Shown here piece after piece: positions 23,166 to 30,674 of a DNA stretch of 49,850 nucleotides. The DNA lies in NCBI GenBank assembly GCA_900557275.1, contig USRX01000012.1, positions 1-49,850 on the forward strand, given 5' to 3'. Each line of letters starts with the position of its first letter. The stretch's first letter is position 1. This DNA comes from an uncultured Roseburia sp. (GTDB lineage Bacteria; Bacillota_A; Clostridia; Lachnospirales; Lachnospiraceae). The notes under the pieces are model-generated. The model did not search any database. It was given only the letters and a program-made list of their open reading frames with translations, and was not told the origin of the DNA. The position numbers were made by a program, and so were the translations under genes.

Positions 23166-23717
23166 ATGAGCGGAAGTGAAAGAAGAAAAGAAATCATAAA
23201 GATCCTTTCTTCGGAAGGAAAGGCAGTGTCGGGAAAGGCGCTGGCAAACTGGTTGGAAGTGAGCCGCCAGGTCATTGTACAGGATATTGCTTTACTACGG
23301 GCTAACGGAACCTCAATTCTCTCTACCAATAATGGATATGTGATTCCAAAACAGAAAGAGATCAGCAGAGTATTCAAGATGCATCATACCGATGAACAGG
23401 TGGAAGATGAGATGCAGACCATCGTAGATTATGGTGGAAGCATGGTGGATGTATTCGTATATCATAAAGTCTATGGCATCTTAAAAGCACCGATGAACAT
23501 CCATTCCAGACTGGATATTGAGGCATTTGTAGAAGAACTGAAGACTGGAAAATCCAGTCTTTTGAAAAATATCACATCAGATTATCATTATCATACCGTG
23601 TCAGCGAGAAGTGAGCAGATGCTGGATGTGATTCAGGAAAAGCTTCAGGAAAAGGGGTTTTTAGCACAGCTGCGAGATTATGAGCCTATCAATTTCTGGG
23701 AGAGGGAGACGTCTTGA
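23166..23717 (+). CDS. niaR: Niacin-responsive transcriptional repressor NiaR (YrxA; HTH-3H domain)
   Basis: This 183-residue protein has an N-terminal helix-turn-helix of the biotin-repressor type (GKALANWLEVSRQVIVQDIALLR). A 3H domain with the three characteristic histidine segments follows: VFVYHKVYG, MNIHSRLD and YHYHTVS. In Bacillus and Clostridium relatives this protein binds nicotinic acid through the metal-holding 3H domain and represses NAD synthesis genes. It is the last gene of nadB-nadC-niaR, so it likely controls its own transcript and nadA through the site at 20683-20705. Confidence 0.92.
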   Translation: MSGSERRKEIIKILSSEGKAVSGKALANWLEVSRQVIVQDIALLRANGTSILSTNNGYVIPKQKEISRVFKMHHTDEQVEDEMQTIVDYGGSMVDVFVYHKVYGILKAPMNIHSRLDIEAFVEELKTGKSSLLKNITSDYHYHTVSARSEQMLDVIQEKLQEKGFLAQLRDYEPINFWERETS

Positions 23718-23848
23718 TTCCAAGTATCACAGAGGGATGATTCATTTTATTAGGGCATTGTAAATGCTTTTTTCAGGCGAGAATGAACCGAGGATTTTTG
23801 TGATAGTATTGTAGTGTAAATAATATGTTTTTTTAGAAGTATATAGAG

Positions 23849-23902
23849 ACAGTAATGATAGAGTTTGATGAATATTTAGAAAACATATCATTACTGTTTT
23901 TT
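23849..23902 (+). terminator. Terminator of nadB-nadC-niaR
   Basis: ACAGTAATGATA and TATCATTACTGT form a perfect 12-bp stem and are followed by TTTTTCTTT. Confidence 0.82.
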
Positions 23903-23971
23903 CTTTATCTAAAAGGATGAATTTGTAATTTTATAAAAATATCTGGTGGAATAATCATTTAGATAAAAATA

Positions 23972-24025
23972 CAGTCAAAAGTGCTGTAATGAATTGAGTT
24001 CAGAGTATTTTAGCACTTTTGACTG
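23972..24025 (-). terminator. Terminator of ahcY
   Basis: CAGTCAAAAGTGCT and AGCACTTTTGACTG form a perfect 14-bp stem. On the minus strand it is followed by TATTTTTATC. Confidence 0.8.
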
Positions 24026-24072
24026 CAAAAAAGTAATACATTCAGTTTTATTAAGATTTACAGAAACACATT

Positions 24073-25323
24073 TTAGCACTCAATATTAGAAGAATTGAGA
24101 TACGTCTCCTGCTCCGGTGTCAGGGCATCAATTTCCAGTCCGAGGAATTTCAGTTTTCTCTGAGCGACTTCCAGATCAACTTCTCTCGGAACATTGATGA
24201 GTTTTTCGTTCAGGTTTTTTGCATTTTCTACGAGATATTTTGCGCTGAGCGCCTGGATGGCAAAGCTCATATCCATGATCTCAGCAGGATGTCCGTCTCC
24301 GGCAGCCAGGTTGACTAGACGTCCTTCTGCAAGGACATAGATCCAGCGGTCTTCGGAAATCTGGTATCCGATGATGTTTTTGCGCTGGTCGATGGTATCC
24401 AGTGCGATCTCCCGGAGACGTTTCATGTCGATCTCCACATCAAAATGTCCGGCATTGCAGAGGATTGCGCCATTTTTCATTTCACGGAAATCTTCCTCGT
24501 CAATGACGCCTGCGCATCCGGTAACGGTAATGAAGAAATCTCCGATGACAGCAGCCTGTTTCATCGGCATAACTTCAAATCCATCCATAACAGCTTCGAT
24601 AGCCTTGATCGGGTCTACTTCGGTAACGATGACTTTTGCACCGAGCCCTTTTGCACGCATGGCAACACCTTTTCCACACCATCCATATCCTGCTACAACC
24701 ACATATTTTCCTGCAACGATCAGGTTTGTTGTGCGGTTGATGCCGTCAAATACAGACTGACCGGTACCGTAACGGTTATCAAAGAGATGTTTGCAGTCCG
24801 CATTGTTTACCAGAACCATCGGGAACTTCAGTTCATCATTTTTTGCCATGGCGATCAGACGGATGATGCCTGTGGTAGTCTCTTCGCATCCGCCGATGAC
24901 ATACTGGATCTTCTCCGGCATTTTCGTGTGGAGCATGTGTACCAGATCGCCGCCGTCATCAATGATGATGTTGCAGTTGTTTTCCAGAACACAGGTAATG
25001 TGATGCTCGTACTCTTCCGGCGTGGAGTTGTACCATGCAAATACGTTCAGACCATCAGCGACCAGGGCAGCAGCCACATCGTCCTGTGTGGACAGCGGGT
25101 TGCTTCCGGTAATGAACATTTCAGCGCCGCCGGCAGCCAGTACCTTACATAAGTAAGCGGTTTTTGCCTCCAGATGAATGGAAAGGGCGATGCGGATGCC
25201 TTTGAATGGCTGGTCACGGGTAAAATCATCCTCCAGACTGCGCAGCAGCGGACAGTTCTTTCTTACCCAGTCAATTTTATGCGCACCGGATGGTGCAAGT
25301 GAAATATCTTTGATCTCGCTCAT
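24073..25323 (-). CDS. ahcY: Adenosylhomocysteinase
   Basis: This 416-residue cytoplasmic enzyme reversibly hydrolyses S-adenosylhomocysteine to adenosine and homocysteine, relieving product inhibition of methyltransferases. Motifs include GCEETTTGI, NNADCKHLFDNRYGTGQS and the NAD-binding GKYVVVAGYGWCGKGVA, followed by GHFDVEIDM and LAAGDGHPAEIMD. It lacks the longer C-terminal tail seen in eukaryotic enzymes and matches the shorter bacterial form. AGGAGG precedes the ATG on the minus strand. It is monocistronic, with a promoter at 25386-25414 and a terminator after its 3' end. Confidence 0.94.
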   Translation of the reverse strand: MSEIKDISLAPSGAHKIDWVRKNCPLLRSLEDDFTRDQPFKGIRIALSIHLEAKTAYLCKVLAAGGAEMFITGSNPLSTQDDVAAALVADGLNVFAWYNSTPEEYEHHITCVLENNCNIIIDDGGDLVHMLHTKMPEKIQYVIGGCEETTTGIIRLIAMAKNDELKFPMVLVNNADCKHLFDNRYGTGQSVFDGINRTTNLIVAGKYVVVAGYGWCGKGVAMRAKGLGAKVIVTEVDPIKAIEAVMDGFEVMPMKQAAVIGDFFITVTGCAGVIDEEDFREMKNGAILCNAGHFDVEIDMKRLREIALDTIDQRKNIIGYQISEDRWIYVLAEGRLVNLAAGDGHPAEIMDMSFAIQALSAKYLVENAKNLNEKLINVPREVDLEVAQRKLKFLGLEIDALTPEQETYLNSSNIEC

Positions 25324-25385
25324 AGGGAGCCTCCTTTTCTAAAATCTTTTATACAGAACCTGATTTGCACATAAAAACCAGTCTC

Positions 25386-25414
25386 AGTATATCGGAAACT
25401 GGACATTGAATCAA
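25386..25414 (-). promoter_or_regulatory. Promoter of ahcY
   Basis: On the minus strand TTGATT (25409-25414) and TATACT (25386-25391) are separated by 17 bases. The leader is about 55 bases, too short for a SAM or SAH riboswitch. Confidence 0.72.
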
Positions 25415-25468
25415 GAAAAAGTATGTTTTACGGATAAATTACAGAAAAAATCTGGAAAACCTTCGGTT

Positions 25469-25488
25469 AGATGATTTTTCAATCATCT
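25469..25488. repeat. Inverted repeat between the ahcY and lipoprotein promoters
   Basis: AGATGATT and AATCATCT form perfect 8-bp arms around four bases. It lies upstream of both divergent promoters and has no T-tract of its own. An operator role is possible. Confidence 0.35.
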
Positions 25489-25557
25489 GATATTTAAAAA
25501 AATTTTCAGAGATCAGTTTCAGATAAAATCTATCCGTCTGATATGCAGATTTTATGC

Positions 25558-25563
25558 TATACT
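25558..25563 (+). promoter_or_regulatory. Extended -10 promoter element of the TPR lipoprotein gene
   Basis: TGCTATACT forms an extended -10 box about 60 bases before the start codon. I see no good -35 hexamer, which is common for extended -10 promoters. Confidence 0.5.
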
Positions 25564-25625
25564 ATAAAGATGATTCGTGGTAAAATGAGCCGGAAGTTAA
25601 AAGGCAGCGGAATGGAGTTTATTAT

Positions 25626-26741
25626 ATGAAGAAACGGATAATTGCATTATTTTTAGCATGTATGCTTGCGGTGCCGGTGCTCGGCGGATGTTCAAGAACG
25701 GACCGGGAAGCGCAGGAAGCGTATCGTCAGAAAGGCATTCAGAATATGCAGGAGGGCGATTATAAAGCCGCAGAGGAAAATTTTCAGAAAGCGCTGGATG
25801 AGTCCCTGGGCGAGATCGGAGATGTGGAAAAAGACATCTGCTATTATAAAGCGCTGGCACAGTTTAAAAACGGGGATGTGGAGGATGCCATCGACACCTA
25901 CAATTCCCTGATCAAATACGACGATGAGAATGCGGAGCTTTATTATCTCCGTGGCAGCGTGTATCTGGCACAGGATGATAAAGAAAATGGCATCAAAGAT
26001 TATAAAAAAGCCATTTCTCTGAGTAAAACCGATTATGAGCTGTATGCAGGGATTTATGAGAACCTTGCATATTATGGTTACGAGGACGAAGGAAAACAGT
26101 GGCTGGAGGATGCATTAAAGCAGGAGCCGAAGGAAGCGGCAGATTACTGCGGACAGGGATACCTTCAGTATCTGCTGGGCGAAAATGAAAAAGCAGACAA
26201 GCTGCTGGATACCGCAGTGGAGAAAGGCAGCAGTGATGCATTGCTGTATCAGGCGAGAGTGAAAAAAGCACTGAATGATGCAGACAGTGCGGACAAGCTT
26301 CTGAAAAAATATGTGGATAAGCAGAAAGAAAATAAAGATGCATTGGAAAAAGCCGGAAAAGTGGCACTGGATTTGGAACTGAATGACACCGCAGTGTCCA
26401 TATTTGAACAGGCAGCGGCTCTGGATAAAGATGGCAAAGATACAGAATTACAGTTGAATCTGATCTATGCTTATGAGTACAGCGGTAATTTTAAGACTGC
26501 ATACGAAAAAATGCAGGCCTATGTCAAAGATCATGAGGATGATAAGACGGCGCAGCGTGAACTGACATTTCTGGAGACCCGTGTAAAATCAGTGGATAGC
26601 ACCGGAACGGATGCAAATGCTGCTGGAACAGATGCTTCTGGTACCGATGCACAGAGTACGGATGCTTCAGGTAACACGGCACAGAGTACAAACAGTACAG
26701 AGGCAGGAAACCAGAGTACGAATGCTGCCGATGCGAATTAA
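25626..26741 (+). CDS. TPR-repeat lipoprotein
   Basis: This 371-residue surface protein has a lipoprotein signal peptide: KKR, a hydrophobic stretch, then a VLGGCS lipobox with the acylated cysteine at residue 22. From about residue 30 to 310 it is built of tetratricopeptide repeats, for example QKGIQNMQEGDYKAAEENF and ELYYLRGSVYLAQDDKENG, which normally form a helical scaffold for protein binding. The last 45 residues are a low-complexity tail of serine, threonine, glycine, alanine and asparagine with GTDA and STDA repeats, probably unstructured. It sits alone between ahcY and a cobalamin/heme gene set. The partner protein is unknown. Confidence 0.87.
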   Translation: MKKRIIALFLACMLAVPVLGGCSRTDREAQEAYRQKGIQNMQEGDYKAAEENFQKALDESLGEIGDVEKDICYYKALAQFKNGDVEDAIDTYNSLIKYDDENAELYYLRGSVYLAQDDKENGIKDYKKAISLSKTDYELYAGIYENLAYYGYEDEGKQWLEDALKQEPKEAADYCGQGYLQYLLGENEKADKLLDTAVEKGSSDALLYQARVKKALNDADSADKLLKKYVDKQKENKDALEKAGKVALDLELNDTAVSIFEQAAALDKDGKDTELQLNLIYAYEYSGNFKTAYEKMQAYVKDHEDDKTAQRELTFLETRVKSVDSTGTDANAAGTDASGTDAQSTDASGNTAQSTNSTEAGNQSTNAADAN

Positions 26742-26756
26742 GAATATTATGGAGTC

Positions 26757-26783
26757 CTGTTGAAAAAATATATTTTTCAACAG
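26757..26783 (+). terminator. Hairpin after the lipoprotein gene
   Basis: CTGTTGAAAAA and TTTTTCAACAG form a perfect 11-bp stem with a 5-base loop, 16 bases past the stop. The T-run lies inside the 3' arm rather than after it. Confidence 0.55.
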
Positions 26784-26938
26784 CGCATATACGTTATGAA
26801 AGCTTGAAATAAAAGGAATTTATATATGTTTGAAATGGGATTTATAGAAATCTGGATAAACAGACATATATAGAACAGTGTTTATAAAAGATTAATAATA
26901 AACAGTAGTGATATGATACAGGAAAACAGGAGAATCAT

Positions 26939-27466
26939 ATGCAACAGGGACTGATTCACATATACGAAGGAAACGGAAAAGGGAAAACCACTGCCGGGGT
27001 TGGTCTGGCGCTGCGTTGCGCAGGACATGGCTTTCCTGTGGTTTACAGCCAGTTTTTAAAGGATGGATCGTCAGGAGAGATCGGTCTGCTTCGCCAGATT
27101 CCGCAGATCACGGTTATGGTCAATGAAAAATCCTTTGGTTTTACGTTCCGGATGAATGAGGAACAGAAGAAAGAGGCTACAGGCAGTTATGAAACGCTTC
27201 TGGAAAGCGTGATCCGGCAGACGGTTTCCGGCGGATGTCGTCTGCTGGTGCTGGATGAAGTGCTGGATGCCTGCAACTGCGGCATGGTTTCCACAGAACG
27301 TCTGGTGGATTTCCTGAAACAGAAGCCGGAGGAACTGGAAGTGGTCATGACCGGACGGAATCCGGCGCAGGAGCTGGTGGAGCTGGCAGATTACATTACA
27401 TATATGAAAAAAATAAAGCATCCATTTGACCGCGGCATATATGCCCGGGAGGGAATCGAGCACTAG
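26939..27466 (+). CDS. cobO: Corrinoid (cob(I)yrinic acid a,c-diamide) adenosyltransferase, CobA/CobO type
   Basis: This 175-residue ATP-dependent enzyme attaches the 5'-deoxyadenosyl group to reduced cobalt in corrinoids. It has the P-loop GNGKGKTT at residues 12-19, the Walker B-like RLLVLDEVLDAC, and the characteristic VVMTGRNPAQEL. The C-terminus ending KKIKHPFDRGIYAREGIE matches the CobA/BtuR family's AFKAGVKAQKGIEF-type ending. AGGAG precedes the ATG. It is followed after 45 bases by hemB and hemL, which make the tetrapyrrole precursor, so the cluster supplies and finishes cobalamin-type cofactors. Confidence 0.9.
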   Translation: MQQGLIHIYEGNGKGKTTAGVGLALRCAGHGFPVVYSQFLKDGSSGEIGLLRQIPQITVMVNEKSFGFTFRMNEEQKKEATGSYETLLESVIRQTVSGGCRLLVLDEVLDACNCGMVSTERLVDFLKQKPEELEVVMTGRNPAQELVELADYITYMKKIKHPFDRGIYAREGIEH

Positions 27467-27511
27467 TATAGTTTTATATAGAAAAATAACAACAAAAACA
27501 GGAGAATAAAA

Positions 27512-28495
27512 ATGGATATGGCCAATCGTCCGAGAAGATTACGGACAAGCAGTAGATTAAGAAAAATCGTAAGAGAGACCAGAATGGACAAATCCTCTCT
27601 GGTGTATCCGATGTTTATCGTAGAAGGAAATAATATCAAAGAAGAGATCCCTTCCATGTACGGACAGTACCGTTACAGCGTGGACCGTATGGAAGAGAAG
27701 CTGATCGAGCTCGCAGATGCAGGTGTTGGAAGCGTCATGCTTTTTGGAATCCCGGATTTGAAAGATGAAGTGGGAAGTCAGGCATATGCAGAGGACGGCA
27801 TTGTGCAGAAAGGCTTCCGTAAGGCAAAAGAAGTATGCCCGGATCTCTATTACATCGGAGACGTGTGCATGTGTGAGTATACATCCCATGGACATTGCGG
27901 CGTGCTTTGCGGACATGATGTGGACAATGATAAGACGCTGGAATTGTTGGCAAAGACGGCAGTATCCCAGGCGCAGGCAGGCGCCGACATGGTAGCACCA
28001 TCTGATATGATGGACGGTCGTGTGGGTTACATCCGTCAGGCATTGGATGCCAACGGTCTGATCAATACACCGATCATGGCATATTCAGCCAAATTTGCTT
28101 CTGCATTTTACGGTCCGTTCCGTGATGCGGCAGATTCTGCACCGGCATTTGGAGACCGCAAGACCTATCAGATGGATTTTCATAACCGCAGAGAAGCGCT
28201 GAAAGAAGTGCTGATGGATGTGGAAGAAGGTGCAGACATCGTTATGGTAAAACCGGCGATGGCTTATGGCGATCTGATCCGTGAAACGAGAGATATGGTG
28301 GATCTTCCGGTGGCAGCTTATAGCGTCAGCGGTGAATATGCCATGATCAAGACCACAGCGAAAGCAGGATTTATCGATGAGACTTCCATCATGTGCGAGG
28401 TAGCCACAAGCGCATACCGTGCAGGTACAGATATCTATATTACATATTTTGCAAAAGAACTGGCAAAATGCATGGATGAAGGGAGAATTGGTTAA
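27512..28495 (+). CDS. hemB: Porphobilinogen synthase (delta-aminolevulinate dehydratase), first copy
   Basis: This 327-residue enzyme condenses two molecules of 5-aminolevulinate to porphobilinogen, the first common tetrapyrrole. The two active-site lysines are in AKFAS (Lys194) and MVKPAMAY (Lys247). A zinc-binding cysteine set is present as [11 protein letters not shown] (Cys119, 121, 129), indicating the zinc-dependent form. AGGAG precedes the ATG at 27512. Its stop codon abuts the ATG of hemL with no gap. A second hemB lies at 49184. Confidence 0.95.
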   Translation: MDMANRPRRLRTSSRLRKIVRETRMDKSSLVYPMFIVEGNNIKEEIPSMYGQYRYSVDRMEEKLIELADAGVGSVMLFGIPDLKDEVGSQAYAEDGIVQKGFRKAKEVCPDLYYIGDVCMCEYTSHGHCGVLCGHDVDNDKTLELLAKTAVSQAQAGADMVAPSDMMDGRVGYIRQALDANGLINTPIMAYSAKFASAFYGPFRDAADSAPAFGDRKTYQMDFHNRREALKEVLMDVEEGADIVMVKPAMAYGDLIRETRDMVDLPVAAYSVSGEYAMIKTTAKAGFIDETSIMCEVATSAYRAGTDIYITYFAKELAKCMDEGRIG

Positions 28496-29800
28496 ATGGC
28501 AGCACATGTGACAGATGCGATCGCGCGTTCCGAACAGCTTTTCAGAGAGGCGGAAAAATATATTCCCGGCGGTGTGAATTCTCCGGTCAGAGCTTTTGGT
28601 TCTATCGGTTCTGTACCGCGTTTTATCACAAAAGCCGATATGGCAAATATCTGGGATGAAGATGGAAACGAATACATTGATTATATTGGCTCCTGGGGTC
28701 CGATGATCCTGGGACACAATCATCCGGCGGTCTTAAAAGCTGTGACCGAGCAGGCAAAATACGGTCTGAGCTACGGCGCAGCCACTGCCATTGAAGTGGA
28801 AATGGCAAAACTTATGTGCAATATGGTACCGTCACTGGAAATGGTTCGCATGGTCAATTCCGGAACGGAAGCGGTAATGAGCGCGATCCGTGTGGCGAGA
28901 GGCTATACCCGCAGAGATAAGATCATCAAATTTATGGGCTGTTATCACGGGCATTCCGATGGACTGCTTGTAAAAGCCGGCTCCGGCGTTATGACAGCAG
29001 GAGTTCCGGACAGTCTCGGAGTGCCGGCCGGTTGTACACAGGATACACTGAGTGCAGTCTATAATGATCTGGACAGTGTCCGTGCCCATTTTGAACGTTG
29101 TGGCGAGGAAATTGCAGCGATCATTGTAGAGCCGGTGGGTGCAAATATGGGAACCGTTTTGCCAAAAGAAGGATTTTTGCAGGGTCTTCGGGATATCTGT
29201 GACCAGTATGGCACATTGCTTATCTTTGATGAAGTCATTACCGGATTCCGTCTGCAGGCAGATGGCGCGCAGGGACGGTTTGGTGTGCGGCCGGATCTGA
29301 CGACGTATGGCAAGATCATCGGCGCAGGAATGCCGGTAGGCGCATATGGCGGACGCAGGGATGTCATGGAAATGGTATCTCCGGTGGGCGCTGTATATCA
29401 GGCAGGCACGTTAAGCGGCAATCCGGTGGCTATGGCAGCCGGACTGGCCCAGCTGACGATTTTAAACAGCGATCCGATGTATTATGAGAAATTAAATGAA
29501 AAAGGCGACTGGTTCTTCGAGGAGTTACAGAAGATCGTGAAAAATGCAGGACTGCCCTATCAGGTTAACCATATCGGTTCTCTTGGAAGCTTGTTTTTTA
29601 CCGATCAGGAAGTCGTAGACTATGAGAGTGCCAAGACCTCTGATACAAAAGCCTATGCAGCGTATTGTAATTACATGCTGAATCATGGTATTTACCTTGC
29701 ACCGGCGCAGTTCGAGGCAATGTTTATTTCCATGGCACACACATCAGCCCAGTTGGAAGAGACACTGGAAGTGGCAGCAGATTATTTCCAGGGCAGATAA
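28496..29800 (+). CDS. hemL: Glutamate-1-semialdehyde 2,1-aminomutase
   Basis: This 434-residue PLP enzyme converts glutamate-1-semialdehyde to 5-aminolevulinate, the substrate of HemB, showing that the organism uses the C5 pathway. Motifs: YIPGGVNSPVRAFG, VNSGTEAVMSAIRVARG, KFMGCYHGHSDGLLVKAGSG, LLIFDEVITGFR, and the cofactor lysine 273 in TTYGKIIGAG. Translation is coupled to hemB with zero spacing, and the ribosome site GGGAG is inside hemB. hemA, which makes its substrate from glutamyl-tRNA, is not in the window. Confidence 0.95.
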   Translation: MAAHVTDAIARSEQLFREAEKYIPGGVNSPVRAFGSIGSVPRFITKADMANIWDEDGNEYIDYIGSWGPMILGHNHPAVLKAVTEQAKYGLSYGAATAIEVEMAKLMCNMVPSLEMVRMVNSGTEAVMSAIRVARGYTRRDKIIKFMGCYHGHSDGLLVKAGSGVMTAGVPDSLGVPAGCTQDTLSAVYNDLDSVRAHFERCGEEIAAIIVEPVGANMGTVLPKEGFLQGLRDICDQYGTLLIFDEVITGFRLQADGAQGRFGVRPDLTTYGKIIGAGMPVGAYGGRRDVMEMVSPVGAVYQAGTLSGNPVAMAAGLAQLTILNSDPMYYEKLNEKGDWFFEELQKIVKNAGLPYQVNHIGSLGSLFFTDQEVVDYESAKTSDTKAYAAYCNYMLNHGIYLAPAQFEAMFISMAHTSAQLEETLEVAADYFQGR

Positions 29801-29810
29801 AGAAGCATTC

Positions 29811-30590
29811 ATGAAAAGCAAAGGAAAAAGCAGCCGGTCGTTATCCGGCAGAAAACGTACAAATAAGAGTTATTCTTCCAAAAGAACAGGTCATGTTTCC
29901 AGAAACAGAACCAGCTATAGAAACAGAACTGGATACAGAAGAAACTCCGGCTACAGAAAAAGATCCGGGAGAAGATATCCATGGTTCCGCTATCTGATCC
30001 TGCTGGGAATAGTGGTCATTTGTGTGATCGGCATATCAAATTGTGCCGGAAAGCGCCGTGCAGCGGCGATACAGCAGCAGGGTAAGGATAATCGTCCTGC
30101 CATGGATGTAGAACTCTTAACGGTCAATTCCTATTCCAGACCGGGGATCGAATTAAAAAAAGTCAATGGTATTGTAGTCCATTATACGGCGAACCCCGGA
30201 AGCACGGCGAGACAGAACCGGGATTATTTTGAAGGACTGAAAGATACTCATACGACGAAAGCAAGTGCGCATTTTGTTATCGGGCTGGATGGCGAGATCG
30301 TGCAATGTATCCCGACATCAGAGATGGCATACGCTTCCAACAATCGAAATTCCGATACCATAGCCATCGAATGCTGTCATCCGGATGCGGATGGAAAATT
30401 TACACAGGAAACCTATGATTCGCTGGTGGAGCTGACGGCATGGCTGTGTCAGAAATTCGGACTGGATGCAGATGATGTGATACGGCATTATGATGTGACA
30501 GGAAAGCTATGCCCGTTGTATTTTGTGGATCATGAGGATGCATGGAAACAATTCAAAAAAGATGTGGATGCAGCGATACAGGCACTTTGA
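29811..30590 (+). CDS. Membrane-anchored N-acetylmuramoyl-L-alanine amidase (amidase_2 fold)
   Basis: This 259-residue protein has three parts. Residues 1 to about 58 are extremely basic and rich in Arg, Ser, Gly and Tyr (RNRTSYRNRTGYRRNSGYRK). Residues 60-80 are one membrane helix, and the rest is an extracellular amidase_2/PGRP domain. The zinc-ligand segments GIVVHYTAN and VIRHYDVTGKLCP are visible, with SAHFVIGLDGEIVQCIP between them. Such enzymes cut the lactyl-amide bond between muramic acid and the stem peptide in the cell wall. I use the ATG at 29811 with a weak AAAGAAG ribosome site; it lies 10 bases after hemL, suggesting coupling. An upstream in-frame ATG at 29685 lies inside hemL and is unlikely. 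Confidence 0.85.
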   Translation: MKSKGKSSRSLSGRKRTNKSYSSKRTGHVSRNRTSYRNRTGYRRNSGYRKRSGRRYPWFRYLILLGIVVICVIGISNCAGKRRAAAIQQQGKDNRPAMDVELLTVNSYSRPGIELKKVNGIVVHYTANPGSTARQNRDYFEGLKDTHTTKASAHFVIGLDGEIVQCIPTSEMAYASNNRNSDTIAIECCHPDADGKFTQETYDSLVELTAWLCQKFGLDADDVIRHYDVTGKLCPLYFVDHEDAWKQFKKDVDAAIQAL

Positions 30591-30674
30591 TTGATGTATG
30601 TACAGATGTTTTGATATGTCTGAAAGTATATAATGAACAGACATGGAACAGAAAATGGGGAGAGGAACGAACGC

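Larger units (their letters stand above)
23718..24072. other. Intergenic region between converging niaR and ahcY
   Basis: No gene is present. Two separate hairpin terminators lie here, one oriented for each converging unit (23849-23902 and 23972-24025). Confidence 0.6.

Noticed and set aside
25324..25385. SAM or SAH riboswitch upstream of ahcY
   Set aside because: The leader from the best promoter is only about 55 bases and has no matching structure.
26784..26938. Cobalamin riboswitch before the corrinoid adenosyltransferase gene
   Set aside because: The space is about 155 bases and I found no B12-box-like sequence.
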